A DNA stretch of 64,000 nucleotides from Fangia hongkongensis FSC776 = DSM 21703. GTDB taxonomy: Bacteria; Pseudomonadota; Gammaproteobacteria; Francisellales; Francisellaceae. This document shows, in pieces, positions 36,683 through 45,579 of the stretch. A program made the translations under genes and the position numbers. The notes beneath the pieces are model-generated. The model did no database searches. It was not told the DNA's origin and worked only from the letters and a program-made list of their open reading frames with translations. The stretch spans positions 62,001 through 126,000 of the forward strand of contig NZ_KB902272.1 in the NCBI RefSeq assembly GCF_000379445.1. Reading direction: 5' to 3'. Position 1 is the stretch's first letter, and the number at the start of each line of letters is the position of its first letter.

Positions 36683-37858
36683 TTAAGAGAACTCTCTAAG
36701 AGGCCTTTTAATAGCAAAATAACTTCCCCAAGCAATTATGGAAGCAAATAGTGTATAAATACAAATAGGTAGAAGGTTTGTTTGTTGAAAGTGGCTCATT
36801 ATAAAGGTAATAATGCCAACTAATGTATATGTGGCAAAGCCTGAAAGTGCATTTGAAAGTCCAGCATTCATGGAGAAAGTTGAGAGAAACAGTGAAAAAA
36901 AGCTTGGACCAGCTGTTGTTGCAATCAATGCCCAAATGAAAGAGGCAATTACCATTAGATATAAGCTTTGTGGAAATAAACAGCTAAAAATAACAAAAAT
37001 AATACTAGTGAGGAGCATAAGGCTGAAACATATCTTTATTAGTTGTAAGGTGGCTATGCGTGTTGAATATGTTTTATTGATTAATGAACCAATTAGAACA
37101 CCAAAACCAATAATTAATGCTAGCTCTCCAAAGGCTGAAGCACTCATGCCAAGCCCTTTTTGAATCACAAATGTTCCTTGTAGTGCAAACACAAAGAAAA
37201 AACTCAATACAACGGACTGAAAGCAAATGGCACTTAGAAATGTACAGTGAGTAACAATCTCTTTTGAGTTTTGTATAAATTGTAGCAAGTTGAATTGAGC
37301 GCGCTTGTGATGGGTTTCAGGTAAGCTTAACATCAGTATAAAGGAAATTAGTCCATAAATAAGTAAGAGGATAAATACTGAGCGCCAGCCAGATATATAT
37401 TGTAATAACCCTCCGATCCAAGGAGATATAATAGCGCTGCCTGAAAATAATAGCGCGATATAACTTGAAATTTTTTTGAGCATGTTTCCTTTAAAGGATT
37501 CACTGATCATCGCTCGGACAATGACCATAATTCCTGCCACACCAATTCCTTGAAGAAATCTTGCTATATATAACACATAGAGTTTTGCGGCAAAGGTAGC
37601 TAAAAGAGTGCCTATGATGTAAATAAGCATTGCGGTAATAAGTGGTTTTTTTCGTCCAAATTGATCTGAAAGTGGGCCATAAAACAGTTGAGCAATGGCA
37701 TAGGTCACTACAAATAGTGAGACAGTAAGTTTCACATCAGTACTACTCGCTAAGAAATCATGACTAATTGCAGGTAAAGAAGGTGCGTAAATATCAATAG
37801 ACATCTGCCCAATTGGGAAGATAAATAGAATAATTAAACCTAAATATCTTGTTTTCAT
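36683..37858 (-). CDS. Bcr/CflA-type MFS drug efflux transporter
   Basis: A 391-residue 12-helix MFS protein. The start MSIDIYAPSLPAI and the loop GPLSDQFGRKKPL are typical of the Bcr/CflA drug-resistance subfamily, as is the helix-4/5 segment LQGIGVAGIMVIVRAM. It probably exports a drug or metabolite by proton antiport. It is divergent from the merR-copA operon, with about 185 bases between the starts. Confidence 0.87.
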   Translation of the reverse strand: MKTRYLGLIILFIFPIGQMSIDIYAPSLPAISHDFLASSTDVKLTVSLFVVTYAIAQLFYGPLSDQFGRKKPLITAMLIYIIGTLLATFAAKLYVLYIARFLQGIGVAGIMVIVRAMISESFKGNMLKKISSYIALLFSGSAIISPWIGGLLQYISGWRSVFILLLIYGLISFILMLSLPETHHKRAQFNLLQFIQNSKEIVTHCTFLSAICFQSVVLSFFFVFALQGTFVIQKGLGMSASAFGELALIIGFGVLIGSLINKTYSTRIATLQLIKICFSLMLLTSIIFVIFSCLFPQSLYLMVIASFIWALIATTAGPSFFSLFLSTFSMNAGLSNALSGFATYTLVGIITFIMSHFQQTNLLPICIYTLFASIIAWGSYFAIKRPLREFS

Positions 37859-37979
37859 TTTGAAGCTCTTTCCATCGAACTATGTGATTTGATTTTATAT
37901 ACCATGTTGGCCAAACTAACATATTTACTGAGCATCCATAAGCCATAACAAGTAAAAATAAATAAACTCAATTAAGTTA

Positions 37980-38010
37980 TTGACCTTAACCTTGAGGTTA
38001 AAGCTATACT
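37980..38010 (+). promoter_or_regulatory. MerR-type promoter with 19-bp spacer and central dyad
   Basis: TTGACC (37980-37985) and TATACT (38005-38010) are separated by exactly 19 bp, the over-long spacer that MerR/CueR regulators correct by twisting. Inside is the near-perfect dyad CCTTAACC-TT-GAGGTTAAAG-like, matching the position of a CueR operator. It drives merR-copA-cupredoxin. Confidence 0.75.
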
Positions 38011-38042
38011 CACAAATAACAAGATAAAGTGTGAGGAGCATT

Positions 38043-38462
38043 ATGCTAACAATCGGTAATTTAGCTAAAGCGTGTGGCGCAACGACGGTGACCATCCGCT
38101 ATTATGAAAAAATTGGATTAATCCAATCAACACGTGGCTCTAATGGCTATAGGATGTATATGCCTGAAATGTGCAAAAAAATGCAGTTCATTGAAAATGC
38201 AAAATCTGTTGGCTTAAGTCTTGAGGAAATTAAGGCATTATTTGTTTTAGAAAAGCGTAGTAAATCGAGTCAGGATGTTAAAAAGACCATTGTACAAAAA
38301 CGCTCGGCAGTGACGCAGAAAATAGCGCTATTAAAAAAGATAGAAAAGACGCTTATAAGTTGGGAGAGGGCATGTGATGGAAAAGTTTCAATAGAAAATT
38401 GCCCGATTTTAGAGAATTTATATGATAGCGATTTAAAAAAAGGGGCTAGGGATGAAAGCTGA
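38043..38462 (+). CDS. MerR family regulator (CueR-like)
   Basis: A 139-residue regulator. The N-terminal MerR winged helix reads [25 protein letters not shown], followed by the dimerisation coiled coil and a C-terminal loop with two cysteines ([11 protein letters not shown]) that would bind metal. Copper specificity is inferred from its overlap with copA rather than from the loop, whose Cys spacing is not identical to E. coli CueR. The ATG at 38043 follows AGGAG; a GTG at 38031 lies inside the ribosome site. It probably auto-activates its own operon through the 19-bp-spacer promoter. Confidence 0.85.
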   Translation: MLTIGNLAKACGATTVTIRYYEKIGLIQSTRGSNGYRMYMPEMCKKMQFIENAKSVGLSLEEIKALFVLEKRSKSSQDVKKTIVQKRSAVTQKIALLKKIEKTLISWERACDGKVSIENCPILENLYDSDLKKGARDES

Positions 38463-40668
38463 ATATCAAGAATATCGACTTAAGTTAAATAATGTTAGCT
38501 GTGCAAGCTGTGTTAATCATATAGAAAAAGCGCTTTCAACATTAAAAACACTTAAAAGTTACCATGTGAATTTTGCTGAGAGAGAGCTTTTGATACAAGG
38601 GAGTGCTTCAGCTAAGAGTGTTATGGATGTATTAAAAAAACATGGCTATGACAGCACGGTAATTGAAGATGGTGAGCCTACTAATGAAGGCGTTGACTAT
38701 CAACCTCTCAAGCGGTTTATCATCTCTGGTATCTTAGGGGTGATCTTATTTTTATTGCCACTGATCAATGCCGCTCCATCACTTGACAGCTATTTAGGTA
38801 AAGGGTTTTGGCTTGTTATTACTGTCATTGCACTTGCTGCGCTTTTTTACTCAGCAGGACATATCTATAAAAGTGCAGTTAAGGCTTTTTTAAATCATCA
38901 TGCAACAATGGATACATTAATTAGCGTTGGTACGCTTGCTGCTTGGGTGTTCTCTGTTGTGGTGATTCTATTGCCAAGCCTTTTTCCTTCTGGTGCGCAA
39001 AACATCTATTTTGATGCATCATTGATTGTGGTGGCGTTAGTTAATTTGGGGAGCTTTTTAGAAGAAAAAGCACGCGGCAAAACCTCAGAGGCAATTAAAA
39101 GTCTAATGGGGTTACAGCCAAAGCAAGCAAGGGTGATAAAGCCAGATGGTAGTGAAGTTGATGTGCTGCTAGATGCACTTCAAATAGATGATATCATTCG
39201 TGTGAGACCGGGAGAAAAAATCGCATTGGATGGTGTAATTACAGAAGGTCAATCATATGTTAATGAATCCATGTTAACAGGTGAGTCATTACCGATTAAA
39301 AAAAATAAAGGGGATAAGGTATACGCAGGAACCGTCAATAAAGAGGGCGGTTTTTTATTTAAAGCGACAAAGCTTGGCAAGGACACGGCTTTGGCAAATA
39401 TTATACAAATGGTTCAGCAGGCACAGTCAACCAAACCTAAGATTGCTAAGATTGCCGATAGCGTTTCAGCTTACTTTGTTCCCTCTGTATTGATTATTGC
39501 AGTTATTAGCGCGCTTATTTGGTTTAATCTTGGATTCTCAGCAGGTTATATACTTGTTGCCGCTATGACGGTGCTTGTCATTGCTTGCCCTTGTGCACTT
39601 GGGCTTGCAACACCGATTTCTGTTATTGTTGGTATGGGGAAAGCAGCCAAAAGAGGGATTTTAATTAAAGATGGAGATGCGCTGCAAAAAGCAAATAAAC
39701 TAACAACAGTTGTGTTAGATAAAACAGGGACGATTACCAAAGGGAAACCTGAAGTTGTGGATATTGTGACTTTTTCTAAAGTAGATGAAGAGATGTTATT
39801 AGCACTTGCAGCCTCAGTTGAACAAGGTTCAGAACACCCTCTAGGAGCTGCTATTGTAGAGTATGCAAAAACAAGATCAATAACACTTGTTAAGCCAGAG
39901 AATTTTAAGGCGCTAAGTGGTCATGGTGTCAGTGCGCTTATCAATGAGGAGCGCATTTATTTAGGGAATCAAAAATGGATGGAAGAAAATCAGATTAATA
40001 TCTCTGAGGCGCTATCAGTATTAAATGAAAAAGCACAAAAAGGTTATACGCCTATGTATATTGCTGATAGCACATCGTTATTGGGCATTATTTCTGTCGC
40101 TGATCCGATTAAAGAGGATGCTAAAAAAAGCATTCAGCGCTTTCATGATCTTGGGCTTAAGGTGATGATGCTGACAGGGGATAATAAACACACCGCAAAA
40201 GCGATTGCTAATGAAGTTGGAATTGATGCGTTTACTGCGGAGGTGTTACCTCAAGATAAAAAAAGTGAAGTAGAGCGTTTACAATCAGAGGGTGAATGTG
40301 TCGCGATGGTCGGAGATGGGGTGAATGACTCTCCAGCTTTGGCGCAGGCAGATGTCGGCTTTGCGATTGGCAGTGGTGCTGATGTTGCTATGGATAGTGC
40401 CGAGATAACACTAATGCGTGGCTCATTAGATGGTATTGTTGAAGCAATGGAAATCTCAAGAGCAACCATGCGTAATATCAAGCAGAACCTGTTTGGTGCT
40501 TTTATTTATAATGTTGTGGGAATTCCCATTGCCGCGGGGATTTTATTCCCATTTATAGGCGTGTTATTAAGTCCTATGATTGCAGGGGCTGCAATGGCTG
40601 CATCTTCTTTAACTGTTGTGATGAATGCAAATAGGCTTCGTTTTATTAAACTTCAAGGGGAAAAATAA
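38452..40668 (+). CDS. copA: Copper-exporting P-type ATPase
   Basis: CopA pumps Cu(I) out of the cytoplasm. The 738-residue protein has one N-terminal heavy-metal domain with CASC (Cys17, Cys20), eight membrane helices, the CPC transport motif near residue 377, the phosphorylation motif DKTGTITKG near residue 423, and [14 protein letters not shown] in the hinge. The order is that of P1B-1 ATPases. It overlaps the merR gene by 11 bases and is followed after one base by a cupredoxin-like gene. Confidence 0.95.
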   Translation: MKAEYQEYRLKLNNVSCASCVNHIEKALSTLKTLKSYHVNFAERELLIQGSASAKSVMDVLKKHGYDSTVIEDGEPTNEGVDYQPLKRFIISGILGVILFLLPLINAAPSLDSYLGKGFWLVITVIALAALFYSAGHIYKSAVKAFLNHHATMDTLISVGTLAAWVFSVVVILLPSLFPSGAQNIYFDASLIVVALVNLGSFLEEKARGKTSEAIKSLMGLQPKQARVIKPDGSEVDVLLDALQIDDIIRVRPGEKIALDGVITEGQSYVNESMLTGESLPIKKNKGDKVYAGTVNKEGGFLFKATKLGKDTALANIIQMVQQAQSTKPKIAKIADSVSAYFVPSVLIIAVISALIWFNLGFSAGYILVAAMTVLVIACPCALGLATPISVIVGMGKAAKRGILIKDGDALQKANKLTTVVLDKTGTITKGKPEVVDIVTFSKVDEEMLLALAASVEQGSEHPLGAAIVEYAKTRSITLVKPENFKALSGHGVSALINEERIYLGNQKWMEENQINISEALSVLNEKAQKGYTPMYIADSTSLLGIISVADPIKEDAKKSIQRFHDLGLKVMMLTGDNKHTAKAIANEVGIDAFTAEVLPQDKKSEVERLQSEGECVAMVGDGVNDSPALAQADVGFAIGSGADVAMDSAEITLMRGSLDGIVEAMEISRATMRNIKQNLFGAFIYNVVGIPIAAGILFPFIGVLLSPMIAGAAMAASSLTVVMNANRLRFIKLQGEK

Positions 40669-40669
40669 C

Positions 40670-41029
40670 ATGGGTATTGTAGTAAATAGTATCGGTATTA
40701 TCTTAATCGTGCTGATTATATGGTGGTTTTGGCTTAAGAAAGCTAAAGCAGAAAAAGTTGCAACTGATGTCATTAAAATTATGGTAAAAGATGGTGTTTA
40801 CACGCCTTCTCGTATTGAGGTGGCACAAAAAGACAAAATTACGTTGGAGTTTTATCGAGAAGATAAAAGTGCTTGCTCAGAGTATGTGATTTTTGAAGGC
40901 ATTGATAAGCAGGCAAGGCTGCCTATAGATCAGCCTTTTCAATTAGAGTTAGAGAATCTTCTACCTGGCAAATACCCCTTTGCATGCCAAATGAAAATGT
41001 ACCAAGGGGAGCTCGTGGTTGTCGCATAA
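40670..41029 (+). CDS. Membrane-anchored cupredoxin-like protein
   Basis: A 119-residue protein with one N-terminal helix (residues 3-20, ending WWFWLKK) and a cupredoxin-like domain facing the periplasm. The motif YTPSRIEV and the end PGKYPFACQMKMYQGELVV match EfeO-type Cupredoxin_1 domains, with candidate copper ligands in Cys (FAC) and Met (KM). It presumably binds copper for or from CopA. AAGGGG precedes ATG 40670. It is the last gene of the merR-copA operon. Confidence 0.82.
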   Translation: MGIVVNSIGIILIVLIIWWFWLKKAKAEKVATDVIKIMVKDGVYTPSRIEVAQKDKITLEFYREDKSACSEYVIFEGIDKQARLPIDQPFQLELENLLPGKYPFACQMKMYQGELVVVA

Positions 41030-41044
41030 TTATTCTCTAAAACT

Positions 41045-41060
41045 AGCGTAGATTTACGCT
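41045..41060 (+). terminator. Possible terminator of the copper operon
   Basis: AGCGTA-GATT-TACGCT is a perfect 6-bp stem with a 4-base loop, 16 bases after the cupredoxin stop. The following GTTTATCT is only moderately T-rich. The core resembles two dyads in divergent promoter regions elsewhere in the window. Confidence 0.45.
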
Positions 41061-41160
41061 GTTTATCTAGCTTACTTACTGTTACCCTTCAGGAGTTCAT
41101 TTTCACTAAAATGGATAAGTTAACTGCTTAGTCATAGCTGTTGGAATTTAAGGAAATATG

Positions 41161-41179
41161 ATCAATCTATCTGATTGAT
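41161..41179. promoter_or_regulatory. ATCAATC / GATTGAT dyad before the RING protein gene
   Basis: A perfect 7-bp inverted repeat with a 5-base centre ends 17 bases before the ATG of the RING protein, next to its AAGGAG. It could be an operator or a leader hairpin that affects translation. Confidence 0.35.
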
Positions 41180-41196
41180 GTCATGAAGGAGAGGGT

Positions 41197-42471
41197 ATGC
41201 CGGCTTATAAATTAATTGAATTTAAAGATATAACTCAAGTTGATACTAATTGTAGTATCTGTCTAGAGAGTTTCTCTATAGAAAATGATCAACAAAATGA
41301 TATGCATGTATGTATTACAAGTTGTAAGCATTATTTCCATAAGATGTGTATTGATGCATGGCTGCAAAGAGCAGAAGAGTGTCCTCTTTGTAAGACTAGT
41401 TTTGGTGATAGAAGACAAAGGCCAGAAGATAACTTTGACATTGGTGAGTTTCTTAATAATGAGCAAAATATAAATCCTCTTGGACAGGAAAATGACTGCA
41501 TTATTTGTTTGCAGCCTTTGGGTAGTGAACGATTTAATATTTTATGTGGGAATGATCATGATATATTTCATCGACAATGTGCACAAACTTGGTTAGAAAA
41601 CTCACCAAACTGTCCTATATGTCGAGGAAGGTCGAGATTGAATGGGAGAAATGTTAGAAGGCGCGTCAGGGTTTTTAATCCTCCTCAGCCTGCATATGTT
41701 GTGCAACTAAATCCAATATCTCCAAATAGAGGAAATTTATTCCAAACAGCCATAGATAGAACGCATCCTCGTAGATCTGTTACTCTTGAAGCATTACAAA
41801 CTGCAATTGAGGATGCAACAACAAGTTACCTAACTTGGAGAGGGGATGGCAGAGGGGTATATCATCGCGGAAATACAGGAAAGGATAGGGCGTTAAATTT
41901 CTATTTGCAAATCACCAGATCCAGCACACATAACAATAATGTTGTGGCGTGTTGGAATTATATTTGCAACACAATAAGAAATTATCCAAGACACAATCAT
42001 TCGTACACATCTTTTATTCTAAATTCCCTGAAAACAATCAATGGATTAAGACTAAGAGCTATTGATTATACATCTAGTGATAATGAAATTAGAAATGAAC
42101 GTCGCAGATTATTGGATAGGGGGTTGTCAGAAATAAATATTAGTGAGACAACTCCCAGAAAATTTAAGGCACTTATTTTTGGAACTTCTGAGAGTGCCCG
42201 TTTGTTTTGGCAAATTTGTTTTAATGAACAGCCCAATGATTTATCCACTATGGGGATAGGATATAAAAAGCTTAACTCTCTTCAAGGTGGAGATACGCTG
42301 CAAGTATGGGTGACAGCTGGCCAAGAGAGGTTTATATCAATACCTAGAAACGCTTATAAAGGAGCTAATATTATTTTTGTTGTTGGTGATGCTGGAGAGG
42401 TCAGAGATTTTGCTTCACGCATAAGAGATAATAATAGTATTCCAGTCATATGGGTGGAACTCTCAAACTAA
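41197..42471 (+). CDS. Double RING-H2 protein with degenerate Rab-like GTPase segment
   Basis: A 424-residue protein that looks eukaryotic. RING 1 is C19-x2-C22-x20-C43-x-H45-x2-H48-x2-C51-x10-C62-x2-C65; RING 2 is C101-x2-C104-x12-C117-x3-H121-x3-H125-x2-C128-x10-C139-x2-C142. Both have the Trp of the E2-binding groove (W55, W132). Residues 150-310 are an unassigned domain. Residues 318-424 resemble Rab/Ras: WVTAGQERF at 371-379 equals the WDTAGQERF switch II, then YKGANIIFVV. The P-loop is lost (GTSESARL at 329-336) and the chain ends before the NKxD motif. No Sec signal is seen. Probable E3 ubiquitin ligase effector, by inference. Confidence 0.88.
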   Translation: MPAYKLIEFKDITQVDTNCSICLESFSIENDQQNDMHVCITSCKHYFHKMCIDAWLQRAEECPLCKTSFGDRRQRPEDNFDIGEFLNNEQNINPLGQENDCIICLQPLGSERFNILCGNDHDIFHRQCAQTWLENSPNCPICRGRSRLNGRNVRRRVRVFNPPQPAYVVQLNPISPNRGNLFQTAIDRTHPRRSVTLEALQTAIEDATTSYLTWRGDGRGVYHRGNTGKDRALNFYLQITRSSTHNNNVVACWNYICNTIRNYPRHNHSYTSFILNSLKTINGLRLRAIDYTSSDNEIRNERRRLLDRGLSEINISETTPRKFKALIFGTSESARLFWQICFNEQPNDLSTMGIGYKKLNSLQGGDTLQVWVTAGQERFISIPRNAYKGANIIFVVGDAGEVRDFASRIRDNNSIPVIWVELSN

Positions 42472-42500
42472 GTAGAGTTACAGATTAATTAAAATGGGTG

Positions 42501-43325
42501 TTAGGAAGTTTGATTCAGCATGATTAAAGAGACCATTTCAGGAGACTGGGCAATAAGGATATAAAGCTCATAGCGGGTTCGACAAGCAAAAATATCACGC
42601 ATTTCATCCAAATGACGCTCTAGTGTTCTAGGAGAGCGGTATAGCTTTTCAGACATTTCATTAACGGAATGTATTCCATTATAGATGAGTATGATCAGCT
42701 GTTTTTTGATCTGTTTAAATTGTTTTATAATTTGCGCAACCTCAAGTGTCAGATAGTTTTTACAAGCTTCTGTAATACTGTATGGTGTTACAACTTGCGT
42801 AAAATCATAATATTCAATGAGGTTTTTATCTTTGATATATTGAAGAAAGCGATCAATAAAATGATCCAATTTTTGTCTTGTAAAATAGGTTAAAGGAATA
42901 TGACTGGGAGAGATCATGCCAAGACGTATAATATCTCCCTCTAAGGTCGGTCTGACATAGTAGTTTGCCTTATCTGAAAAGCTAGGAAGCAAGTCTTTTA
43001 CAGGGAAATAGTCATCCTTATGTAGTAAATCAAGCATGCACTGGTAAGAAAAGAAGTTTTTAGAAAGGTATAAAACATTTTGGTAGCTGTAAGTAGGTTC
43101 ATATATCTTTTCATTAAAGCTGTTCCATGCTTCAAACATTTCATGTGGAATAATAGAAATATCAATAATGCGACCACTTGGTGTTAGGTATGCTAATACC
43201 AAACCATTAAGATTAAAATACTGGCGAAGTTCTCTTACAATTTGCAAGTTAGTAAAACTATGACGGTGTGTATAGCGATTGATAGCCTGATTGATTTTAT
43301 CAAAATCTCTAACTGTATGCTGCAT
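42501..43325 (-). CDS. LuxR-type regulator with the shared sensor domain
   Basis: A 274-residue regulator. The N-terminal 190 residues share LVLAYLTPSGRIIDISIIPHEMFEAWN (about residues 36-62) with the regulator at 20574. The C-terminal helix-turn-helix reads IHSVNEMSEKLYRSPRTLERHLDEMRDIFAC near residue 219-249, LuxR/GerE type. No ligand can be assigned. It converges with the RING gene (29 bases apart) and lies downstream of the beta-barrel protein gene on the same strand. Confidence 0.7.
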   Translation of the reverse strand: MQHTVRDFDKINQAINRYTHRHSFTNLQIVRELRQYFNLNGLVLAYLTPSGRIIDISIIPHEMFEAWNSFNEKIYEPTYSYQNVLYLSKNFFSYQCMLDLLHKDDYFPVKDLLPSFSDKANYYVRPTLEGDIIRLGMISPSHIPLTYFTRQKLDHFIDRFLQYIKDKNLIEYYDFTQVVTPYSITEACKNYLTLEVAQIIKQFKQIKKQLIILIYNGIHSVNEMSEKLYRSPRTLERHLDEMRDIFACRTRYELYILIAQSPEMVSLIMLNQTS

Positions 43326-43393
43326 TTAACATTCCACTTTGCCTTGAGGGTAAGGCAAACTCACCGTCACTTTTTATACTAATATTGTATATT

Positions 43394-43405
43394 TTAGCAT
43401 GCTAA
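43394..43405. promoter_or_regulatory. TTAGCATGCTAA palindrome upstream of the LuxR-type gene
   Basis: A perfect 12-bp palindrome 69 bases upstream of the regulator start. Its core TAGCATGCTA is also found at 8174-8183 before the SLC13-type transporter. Confidence 0.3.
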
Positions 43406-43512
43406 GGGAGTGAAATAATTAAGACATTAGCCATACTCAGCAGCGATCTGTTGTTTTATAAATAGATCAAACGCATGTATTTAAAATGGTAGGTAGGAAG
43501 TACGTTAAGCGA

Positions 43513-44169
43513 TTAAAGTGCAAAAGTATATTTAAGCTCCACGCCAATACGTAAATAGTTATAAGCTTTATTATCGCTATTTGGAATCTCTCTATCATTT
43601 AAAGACTCTCCAGCGCTGTAGGCAATAGAGCCAATGATACCAAGCCCGTTTTGCCATTGATAACCACCTAACACTTCAACAATAGGATCAATACTCCAGT
43701 TGCTGTTTGAGTTGCCATTGGCTGAAGGCGTTGTTTGTAAGTTAATATCGTATTTATTGCGCTTAATATCAATGCCCGCGCTAGCACCGACAAGCCAGCC
43801 AGAGTAAAAGAAATATTTTCCTGTGATCATAATAGGAAGGCTCTCAATGCTCACAGATCTTTTGTCTGTAATACTGCCGTAGTTTACGGTTTCATGATAA
43901 ATATCAGAGATATATTGAAAGCCTGTCTTAACACCCAGCGTAATGTTTGAGTTTAAGGCATAATCATAACCAACAAATATCCCAGCTCCCGCGCCACCTT
44001 TGAGTTTCTCATAATCAGAACCATCATAATTATGGTGTAGCTCACCACTGATGCCGTTGTAAGATAACATTCCGCTGGCATAGATCCCAGATTTAGCAGG
44101 CTCTGATGCCATCGCATTTAGGTGTAACATTAAAAGCGCTGTGCTTATACCTATTGCTTTTAGTTTCAT
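43513..44169 (-). CDS. Outer-membrane beta-barrel protein (OmpW/Opa-like size)
   Basis: A 218-residue protein with a Sec signal ending NAMASEP near residue 20. The rest alternates polar and hydrophobic residues in strands with glycine turns (GGAGAGIFVGYDYAL, GWLVGASAGIDI, GGYQWQNGLGIIGSIAYS) and ends with an aromatic-rich strand YLRIGVELKYTFAL, typical for an 8-stranded barrel. The start at 44169 follows GGAGAGAAG; an in-frame ATG at 44181 lies before the ribosome site. Function (adhesin, porin or stress protein) cannot be told. Confidence 0.8.
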   Translation of the reverse strand: MKLKAIGISTALLMLHLNAMASEPAKSGIYASGMLSYNGISGELHHNYDGSDYEKLKGGAGAGIFVGYDYALNSNITLGVKTGFQYISDIYHETVNYGSITDKRSVSIESLPIMITGKYFFYSGWLVGASAGIDIKRNKYDINLQTTPSANGNSNSNWSIDPIVEVLGGYQWQNGLGIIGSIAYSAGESLNDREIPNSDNKAYNYLRIGVELKYTFAL

Positions 44170-44249
44170 TCTTCTCTCCATATTGTTTATTTATAGATCA
44201 AATAAAGACCGTTAAAGATGCATTTTAGCTTGAGGATTTTAGAAAAATA

Positions 44250-44263
44250 GCGTAAAGCTACGC
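44250..44263. promoter_or_regulatory. GCGTA-AAGC-TACGC dyad in a divergent promoter region
   Basis: A perfect 5-bp dyad preceded by AAAAATA lies between the divergent beta-barrel and nitroreductase genes. On the minus strand it reads TACGCTATTTTTC after the loop, the same 13 bases as in the traT upstream region (18581-18594). Confidence 0.35.
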
Positions 44264-44442
44264 GATATTAAGCAAATAGGAAAAATTATCTGCTTTTACA
44301 AGGTCAAAGTTTTAGAAACTGAGGATATTTTGCTCAGAGGGTATATACAAACCGACAAATAAGGGTAAGATGATAAATGAATACGATGGAGTACGTATTC
44401 TATCAAATATGGGTATGGCTGTTATTTTAAGGAGGATCGTTG

Positions 44443-45579
44443 ATGGCATTAGAGATTCAAAATAAATTTGAAAAAAGTAAGTTATGGGATCTGAAAGTAC
44501 GGCTTCAATTTAGTGGGTGGCTACAATATATTATCCATGCAATATGGGCGATTATTTTGTATCTGATAGCAGCAATAGGGTGGTTAATTGGCTATTGGCA
44601 AATATTATTATTTTGGATTCCTTTGATACTTGCGATTTTCTTTACTATTGCATTGGTGGGGACGATTTTAATTGTAAAGTACAACCTTCACCCTCAGGAG
44701 AAAATTCCGAGTAATAACAAAGACTTAGATGCTTTTAGCTTGATGAGAAAGCGTCACTCTTGTCGCTCCTTTCAATCAAGAAAGCTAACACAAGAGCATT
44801 TTTCAGTACTAATGCATACAGTACAATTATATACACAAAGTGATAATTTGCTTGGCAAGTTGCAGGTACGATTTGAATATGTGGCGGCAAATTTAAAAGT
44901 ATGGCCTGTAGTCGGTGCCCATGAGTTTTTAGTGGCTATTGCGCCTAAGAGATATAATAGACTAGCGATTATTGATATTGGCAGAAGTTTGCAAAAAGTA
45001 GTACACCATGCAACAAGGATGGGGCTTGCTACCTGCTGGATTGGGCCGGGTGCGGATCAAAAAAGCATTATAGAGCACTTAGGGAATCGGTTTAACCATA
45101 ATAAAGATCATGTAATTTGCGTTTGTGCTATTGGTTATGAGTCTATGTTTAAACCATTATTTATACGGTTTTTTCAAAAGTTGCAGCATAAACGTCTCCC
45201 TTTAAAGGAGCTATTTTTTACAGATTGTAAGCTCAGCAACTCTATTGATGTCAAAGAACTGCCATTTTCAGATTACAATGCTTGCTATGAGGTATGTCAA
45301 TGGGCGCCATCATCGTACAATGGGCAAACCACAAGATCTAGAGCTGTGTTTGAGGATGGTCAGCTTATAAGATTTGATTTTTATACCGCTACAAATTCAA
45401 GATATTATGCACCACTGGCCCTTGGAATCTGGTGCGCTAATTGGGAGATAGGTTGCACAGCACTTGGTAAGGAAGGGTACTTTTCGATCATGGAAGATGC
45501 GTCTAATGCTAAAGATGAACTTCCACATTATGATATCAGCTGGGTTATTGATAATAATGATGAGAATTCACTGACTTAG
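44443..45579 (+). CDS. Membrane-anchored nitroreductase-like protein
   Basis: A 378-residue protein with two membrane helices at residues 25-75, then a nitroreductase-type flavin domain. The domain starts SLMRKRHSCRSFQSRKLTQEHF (RxSxRxF pattern of FMN binding) and has MGLATCWIGPGAD near residue 200 and CQWAPSSYNGQTTR near residue 288, matching the TM1586-type putative nitroreductases that carry two half-domains in one chain. A membrane anchor is unusual. ATG 44443 follows GGAGG by seven bases. Substrate unknown. Confidence 0.75.
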   Translation: MALEIQNKFEKSKLWDLKVRLQFSGWLQYIIHAIWAIILYLIAAIGWLIGYWQILLFWIPLILAIFFTIALVGTILIVKYNLHPQEKIPSNNKDLDAFSLMRKRHSCRSFQSRKLTQEHFSVLMHTVQLYTQSDNLLGKLQVRFEYVAANLKVWPVVGAHEFLVAIAPKRYNRLAIIDIGRSLQKVVHHATRMGLATCWIGPGADQKSIIEHLGNRFNHNKDHVICVCAIGYESMFKPLFIRFFQKLQHKRLPLKELFFTDCKLSNSIDVKELPFSDYNACYEVCQWAPSSYNGQTTRSRAVFEDGQLIRFDFYTATNSRYYAPLALGIWCANWEIGCTALGKEGYFSIMEDASNAKDELPHYDISWVIDNNDENSLT

